Positions 6,546 to 9,954 of a stretch of 9,954 bases of DNA are shown one piece after another. The translations under genes and the position numbers were made by a program. The notes under the pieces were generated by a model that made no database searches, was not told the origin of the DNA, and worked only from the letters and a program-made list of their open reading frames with translations. Positions within the stretch are counted from its first letter, which is position 1. Every line of letters begins with the position of its first letter. This DNA is from Sphingomonadaceae bacterium (GTDB lineage Bacteria; Pseudomonadota; Alphaproteobacteria; Sphingomonadales; Sphingomonadaceae), in contig JACFNY010000051.1 in the NCBI GenBank assembly GCA_019454625.1, forward strand, positions 1 through 9,954. The letters are read 5' to 3'.

Positions 6546-6565
6546 TTTTGCAGTATGGGAGTGCG

Positions 6566-7447
6566 GTGAACTGGGATGACCTGCGCATTTTCCTGTGCGT
6601 CGCGCGCACGCAGCGGCTGAACGCGGCGGCGCGCGAACTCGGCGTCGATGCGACCACGATCGGCCGGCGATTGGCGCGGCTGGAGCGCGACGTCGATGCG
6701 ACGCTCTTCGAGCAGGGGCCCGCGGGCTATGTGCTGACCGAGCGCGGGCGCGCACTCGTCGAGCACGCCGAATCCGCCGAGCAGGCGGCGCTGCGCTTCG
6801 GCGGCGAGGTCTCCGGCGAGGCGGGGCCGGGCGGTACGGTGCGGGTCAGCGTCGTCGAGGGCTTCGGCACGTGGATCGTCGCGCGTGCGCTTCCCGATTT
6901 CCACCGCCGCCACCCGCGCATCGTCATCGACCTCGTCGCGGGCAGCGGCGTGCTCAGCCCGTCGCGGCGCGAGGCGGACATCGCCATCATGCTCGCGCGC
7001 CCGCAGCACGGCCCGCTCGTCGCGCGCAGGCTCACCGACTACCGTCTCGGCCTCTATGCGAGCCGGACCTATATCGAGAGCGCCGGGATGCCCGCCGCGC
7101 GCGCAGACCTCCTCGATCACAGCATCGTCGGCTACGTGCCCGATCACATCTTCACGCCGGAACTCGACTATCTCGGCGAGGTGCTTCCCGGTCTCGAACC
7201 GGCGATCCGCAGCACCAGCATCAACGCGCAGTGGGAGATGGTTGCGGGCGGCGGCGGCATCGGCGTGCTGCCGCGCTTCATGGCGGCCGAGGACGTGCGC
7301 GTCGTGCCGGTGCTGGCGGGCGACGTCTCGCTCAGGCGCAGCTTCTGGCTGGTGATGCACCGCGACATGCGCCGCTTCGCGCGCATCGCCGCCTTCTCGC
7401 AATGGATCGACGAGGTTGTGGCTCGGCGTCGGGACGTGCTGCTCTGA
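6566..7447 (+). CDS. LysR-type transcriptional regulator, probable regulator of the mmsA operon
   Basis: 293 aa. An N-terminal winged helix-turn-helix (residues ~3-62) contains the recognition segment LNAAARELGVDATTIGRRLARLE (18-40) and the family's LFEQGPAGYVLTERG stretch (48-61). A linker helix leads to a LysR substrate-binding domain (from ~91), with GTVRVSVVEG at its start, EADIAIML (136-143) in the core and the late GGGGIGVLPRFMA (228-240). The start is GTG at 6566 with GGGAG 4 nt upstream. The frame is open further left, but only as antisense of mmsA. It is transcribed divergently from mmsA with 117 nt between starts, the classic arrangement for a LysR regulator and its target. Its inducer is not known; a valine-pathway intermediate is a reasonable inference. 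It converges on the antiporter gene. Confidence 0.9.
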   Translation: MNWDDLRIFLCVARTQRLNAAARELGVDATTIGRRLARLERDVDATLFEQGPAGYVLTERGRALVEHAESAEQAALRFGGEVSGEAGPGGTVRVSVVEGFGTWIVARALPDFHRRHPRIVIDLVAGSGVLSPSRREADIAIMLARPQHGPLVARRLTDYRLGLYASRTYIESAGMPAARADLLDHSIVGYVPDHIFTPELDYLGEVLPGLEPAIRSTSINAQWEMVAGGGGIGVLPRFMAAEDVRVVPVLAGDVSLRRSFWLVMHRDMRRFARIAAFSQWIDEVVARRRDVLL

Positions 7448-7465
7448 GCGGCGGCATGGAGATTC

Positions 7466-7479
7466 GCGGGAGCGCCCGC
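7466..7479. terminator. Short GC hairpin after the LysR gene
   Basis: GCGGG (7466-7470) pairs perfectly with CCCGC (7475-7479) across a 4-nt AGCG loop, 18 nt after the lysR stop. No T-run follows directly; the nearest is a TTTT about 25 nt further on. It may contribute to transcription end between two convergent genes, but the call is weak. Confidence 0.25.
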
Positions 7480-7506
7480 CGGAACCGTCACCTGTCACTC
7501 TGCTTT

Positions 7507-7523
7507 TGAAGGCCGGGCCTTCA
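7507..7523. terminator. Palindromic stem overlapping the antiporter stop codon
   Basis: TGAAGGCC and GGCCTTCA are perfect complements separated by one base, forming a stem of about 6 bp with a 5-nt loop. The right arm holds the TGA stop (7523-7521) of the minus-strand antiporter gene. The site lies between convergent genes, where a bidirectional terminator is expected. A TTTT run lies just before it on the plus strand, giving AAAA rather than U after the stem on the minus-strand transcript, so it is not a canonical intrinsic terminator. Confidence 0.3.
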
Positions 7524-9341
7524 GGAACTCCGGTCCGGAACCGCGATCTCATCGTCCTCGACGGCCTGCGGAATTTCGGCGAGGCCCTCGTTCGCGGGCA
7601 GGGGATAGGTGCCGTAGGTGAGGTCGAGGCCCGCGCGCAGGTCGCCGCTTGCGATCTGGAGGGCGAGGCGCTGCCTGTCGCGTTCGCGATATTCGGCCTC
7701 GATCGCGTCGACGGTCGCCTCAGCGACGCCCGCCGCTTTCAGCGCGGCGCAGCCCATCGCCACCGCGCTCTCGTGCACCTCGCGCACCACCGCGTCGCAG
7801 TCTGCGTTGGCGAGCTGGATGACGTGGCGGCGGTCGAAGGCGCGGATCAGCACCTTGAGGCTCGGAAAGGCGCGGCGCACGGCGCCCAGCATCTCGTTCG
7901 TCACCTGCTGGCCGTCGTTGCAGTAGATGAGAAGCCGCGCTTCCTCCGCGCCTGCCGTGCGCAGCACGTCGAGCCGGGTGCCGTCGCCGTAATAGACCTT
8001 CTGGCCGAACCGTCCCGAAAGCTCGATCTGCCCCGGCTTGCGGTCGATGAGCGTGACCGGGATGCCGCGCGCGGCGAGAAGCTGGTTCACGGTCTGGCCG
8101 AAGCGGCCGTAGCCGACGAGGATCGCGGGCGCGTTCTCGGCTTCTTCCGGCCCTTCGACATCGTGGTCCTCGCCTTCGTGCTCCACCAGCCGGTCGATTC
8201 CGGCGATGAGGAGCGGGGTGAGCGCCATCGAGACGGTGACGGCGGCGGCGAACAGGCTGGAGGCTTGGGAGGCGAGCAGGAGCCCGCTTTCGGCCGCCGT
8301 CAGCACGACGAAGGCGAACTCGCCGCCCTGTGCGAGATGCACGCCGGTGAGCGCCGAATCACGCCAGTTCGAGCCGAACAGGCGCGCAAGCACCGCGATG
8401 GTCACGAACTTCACGCCGAGCAGGATGGTGACGTAGAGCAGGATACGCGCCGGCTGTTGAAGAATGATCGAGAGGTCGAGCAACATGCCGACCGCCATGA
8501 AGAACAGGCCGAGCAGCAGCCCCCGGAACGGGTCGATGTCCGCCTCCACCTCGTGGCGGTAGGGGCTGTCCGCGAGCATCACGCCCGCGATGAACGCGCC
8601 GAGCGCCATCGAAAGCCCGAAGCTCGCCATCAGGTAGGCGGAGCCGACGACCATCAGCAGCGCGCCGATCACGAACACCTCGCGCGTGCCCGTCTGCGCG
8701 ATCAGCCGGAACAGCGGGTTCACGAGGAAGCGCCCGGCAAGCACCAGCGCGCCGATCGCGACGAGCGACTTCCACACGAGCTCCCAGCCCTCGGGCGCCA
8801 GCGTGTCCGGCGTGCGGGACAGCGCGGTCGTCACGATCAGCAGCGGGACGATGGCGAGGTCCTGCATCAGGTGGATCGAGATGATGCGCTGGCCGAGCGG
8901 CGTGTTGATCTTGCCCTGATCGCGCAGGATCTGCACATCGAGCGCGGTGGAGGACAATGCCAGCGCAAGCCCGATGACGAGCGCCGCCTGCCACGTGAAG
9001 CTCGTGGTGAGAAGCAGCGCGCCCGTGATGGCGAGGCCGCAGAGCACCACCTGCGCGCTGCCCAGCCCGAAGATGTCGTAGCGCAGGTCCCACAATCGCC
9101 GGGGGCGGAGCTCTAGGCCGATCACGAACAGCAGCAGCACGACGCCGAACTCGGCGAACGCCAGCGTCGCTTCGGGATCGGTGACGAGGCCGAGCAGATG
9201 CGGTCCGATGATCATGCCCGCGACGAGGTAGCCGAGCACCGCGCCGAGCTTCAGGCGGTGGAACAGCGGCACGATCACAACCGCTGCCGAGAGATAGACG
9301 ACTCCGTCGCGGAGCAGGGCCGAATCGCCGCCGACCGCCAT
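7521..9341 (-). CDS. Kef-type monovalent cation/proton antiporter with RCK/TrkA-N domain (CPA2 family)
   Basis: 606 aa, close to the length of E. coli KefB/KefC. An N-terminal CPA2 exchanger domain (about 12-383, some twelve hydrophobic segments) includes LGYLVAGMIIGP (36-47), ALSSTALDVQ (128-137), the QD pair of the transport core (Q160, D161), and HEVEADIDPFRGLLLGLFF (263-281), very like the regulatory loop of KefC. After a charged linker (385-403) comes a cytoplasmic RCK/TrkA-N domain with the Rossmann GYGRFG (410-415) and an acidic end of strand 2 (D433). It should exchange K+ for H+ across the inner membrane in pH or electrophile stress. No KefF/KefG ancillary gene is present, and glutathione gating cannot be confirmed. 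The ATG at 9341 has only a weak GGAGA site about 10 nt upstream but gives a family-like N-terminus. Confidence 0.93.
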   Translation of the reverse strand: MAVGGDSALLRDGVVYLSAAVVIVPLFHRLKLGAVLGYLVAGMIIGPHLLGLVTDPEATLAFAEFGVVLLLFVIGLELRPRRLWDLRYDIFGLGSAQVVLCGLAITGALLLTTSFTWQAALVIGLALALSSTALDVQILRDQGKINTPLGQRIISIHLMQDLAIVPLLIVTTALSRTPDTLAPEGWELVWKSLVAIGALVLAGRFLVNPLFRLIAQTGTREVFVIGALLMVVGSAYLMASFGLSMALGAFIAGVMLADSPYRHEVEADIDPFRGLLLGLFFMAVGMLLDLSIILQQPARILLYVTILLGVKFVTIAVLARLFGSNWRDSALTGVHLAQGGEFAFVVLTAAESGLLLASQASSLFAAAVTVSMALTPLLIAGIDRLVEHEGEDHDVEGPEEAENAPAILVGYGRFGQTVNQLLAARGIPVTLIDRKPGQIELSGRFGQKVYYGDGTRLDVLRTAGAEEARLLIYCNDGQQVTNEMLGAVRRAFPSLKVLIRAFDRRHVIQLANADCDAVVREVHESAVAMGCAALKAAGVAEATVDAIEAEYRERDRQRLALQIASGDLRAGLDLTYGTYPLPANEGLAEIPQAVEDDEIAVPDRSS

Positions 9342-9391
9342 CAGCCGCGTGTCTCCGTCCGCCGGTTTGCGGTGTACGGATCGGGCTTGTA

Positions 9392-9412
9392 GAAACGGCG
9401 GGGAAACAGCGG
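9392..9412 (+). repeat. Near-identical 10-bp direct repeat, 11-bp period, before the methyltransferase gene
   Basis: GAAACGGCGG (9392-9401) and GAAACAGCGG (9403-9412) differ at one base and are one helical turn apart, in the 88-nt region between the divergent antiporter and methyltransferase genes. Such spacing would suit a protein binding one face of the helix. With only two copies, chance is a real alternative. Confidence 0.25.
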
Positions 9413-9429
9413 AGGCATGGCTACCGGCA

Positions 9430-9903
9430 ATGAAGATCGACGAGGACAGCCCACAGGTACGCTTCCCGCCTCCGTTCGTCTACGCCGGGATGCTGCTGCT
9501 TGGGCTCGGCATCGGGCGGCTTCTCGGCGATCCGCCGATCGGCCTCGACATCAGGGCGGCGAGCATCGCGGGCATGGTTCTGGCCATCGGGGGCCTCGGC
9601 CTCATCTTCGCGGCGCTGCTCCGCTTCCGGCAGGCGGGCACGAATCCCGAGCCTTGGCGGCAGACGACGGCGTTCGTGGCGAGCGGCGTCTATCGCTGGA
9701 CGCGCAACCCCATGTACCTCGGCATGGCGCTGATCTTCGCGGGGCTCGCGCTCATCTTCGACAGTCTCGCGACGCTCCTGCTGCTGCCTTTCGTGGTGAT
9801 CCTGATCGACCGGCAGGTGATCGCGCGCGAGGAGCGCTATCTCGAAGCGAAGTTCGGCGACGACTACCGCGCCTACAAGGACAGGGTCAGGCGCTGGCTG
9901 TAA
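9430..9903 (+). CDS. Isoprenylcysteine carboxyl methyltransferase (ICMT)/PEMT-like membrane methyltransferase
   Basis: 157 aa with hydrophobic helices at about 17-33, 45-65, 97-110 and 112-127. The C-terminal half carries the family pattern: GVYRWTRNPMYLGM (86-99), then an EE pair in VIAREERYL (130-138), and FGDDYRAYKDRVRRW (142-156), which together form the S-adenosylmethionine pocket in ICMT/phospholipid-methyltransferase folds. Bacterial members are common small inner-membrane proteins, and most have no known substrate; bacterial ICMT homologues need not methylate prenylcysteine. The ATG at 9430 is the only good in-frame start; GGAGG at 9411-9415 is 14 nt upstream, rather far, and also precedes an out-of-frame ATG at 9417. 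The 3' end overlaps the end of a convergent minus-strand gene by 17 nt. Confidence 0.87.
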   Translation: MKIDEDSPQVRFPPPFVYAGMLLLGLGIGRLLGDPPIGLDIRAASIAGMVLAIGGLGLIFAALLRFRQAGTNPEPWRQTTAFVASGVYRWTRNPMYLGMALIFAGLALIFDSLATLLLLPFVVILIDRQVIAREERYLEAKFGDDYRAYKDRVRRWL

Positions 9904-9954
9904 CCGCCCCGTCTTCTGCCGCGTCCTCGGCCGCGCTCGCTGCCGCGTCGAAGG
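9887..9954 (-). CDS. 3' end of an unknown minus-strand gene with an acidic Ala-rich tail (partial)
   Basis: On the minus strand the frame entering at 9954 reads FDAAASAAEDAAEDGAVTASA and stops with TGA at 9889-9887, inside the last codons of the methyltransferase gene. An Ala/Asp/Glu-rich tail is a plausible protein C-terminus and the frame is more protein-like than the other two, but only 21 residues are visible. No family can be named, and the call rests mainly on composition. Confidence 0.35.
   Translation of the reverse strand, partial: FDAAASAAEDAAEDGAVTASA

Noticed and set aside
4916..6565. Very long plus-strand open frame running into lysR
   Set aside because: It is antisense to mmsA, rich in Arg/His/Asp/Ala/Val as expected for a shadow frame in GC-rich DNA, and a good GTG start with ribosome site exists at 6566.
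7416..9116. 566-codon plus-strand open frame opposite the antiporter
   Set aside because: Its composition (His, Arg, Asp, Glu in excess with no hydrophobic core) is typical of the antisense of a membrane protein gene in GC-rich DNA.
9417..9954. Plus-strand frame starting at the ATG at 9417 with GGAGG close by
   Set aside because: The translation is Arg/Ala/Gly/His-rich with no recognisable motif, whereas the overlapping frame from 9430 carries the whole ICMT-like signature.

Overview
The window is GC-rich, tightly packed chromosomal DNA with the look of an alphaproteobacterium, most likely Sphingomonadales. That placement is an inference from strong codon-position GC bias, short intergenic gaps, and the pairing of a divergent LysR gene with methylmalonate-semialdehyde dehydrogenase. 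I see no rRNA, tRNA, insertion sequence, prophage or CRISPR array. It reads as ordinary core metabolism, not an accessory island, and I did not find a convincing undescribed system.

Layout. Positions 1-383 hold the 3' end of a plus-strand gene of unknown function with a glycine-rich tail. From 6448 down to 395 six minus-strand genes follow one another: mmsA, a RidA-family gene, an isobutyryl-CoA-dehydrogenase-like gene, a DUF423 membrane protein gene, a CurA-type NADP-dependent oxidoreductase gene, and a Tat-motif amidohydrolase gene. The first four are joined by a 4-nt gap, a 4-nt ATGA overlap and a 1-nt TGATG overlap, so they are almost certainly one transcription unit with translational coupling. 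The last two sit behind gaps of 74 and 77 nt. A divergent LysR-type regulator (6566-7447, plus) shares a 117-nt promoter region with mmsA. It converges on a Kef-type cation/proton antiporter gene (7521-9341, minus). A small ICMT/PEMT-like membrane methyltransferase gene (9430-9903, plus) lies divergent to the antiporter and overlaps the 3' end of a minus-strand gene that leaves the window at 9954.

How the genes fit together. The acyl-CoA dehydrogenase and MmsA carry out two separate steps of valine catabolism: isobutyryl-CoA to methacrylyl-CoA, and methylmalonate semialdehyde to propionyl-CoA. The enzymes for the steps between them (hydratase, hydroxyisobutyryl-CoA hydrolase, MmsB) are not in this window. 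The LysR protein is the natural candidate regulator. The RidA-family protein lies between the two enzymes but lacks the arginine needed for classic imine deamination, so its role is open.

Most worth a second look: a perfect 9-bp hairpin that would bury the Shine-Dalgarno sequence of the amidohydrolase gene, the arginine-less RidA coupled to the dehydrogenase, and the palindromes in the mmsA/lysR promoter region.
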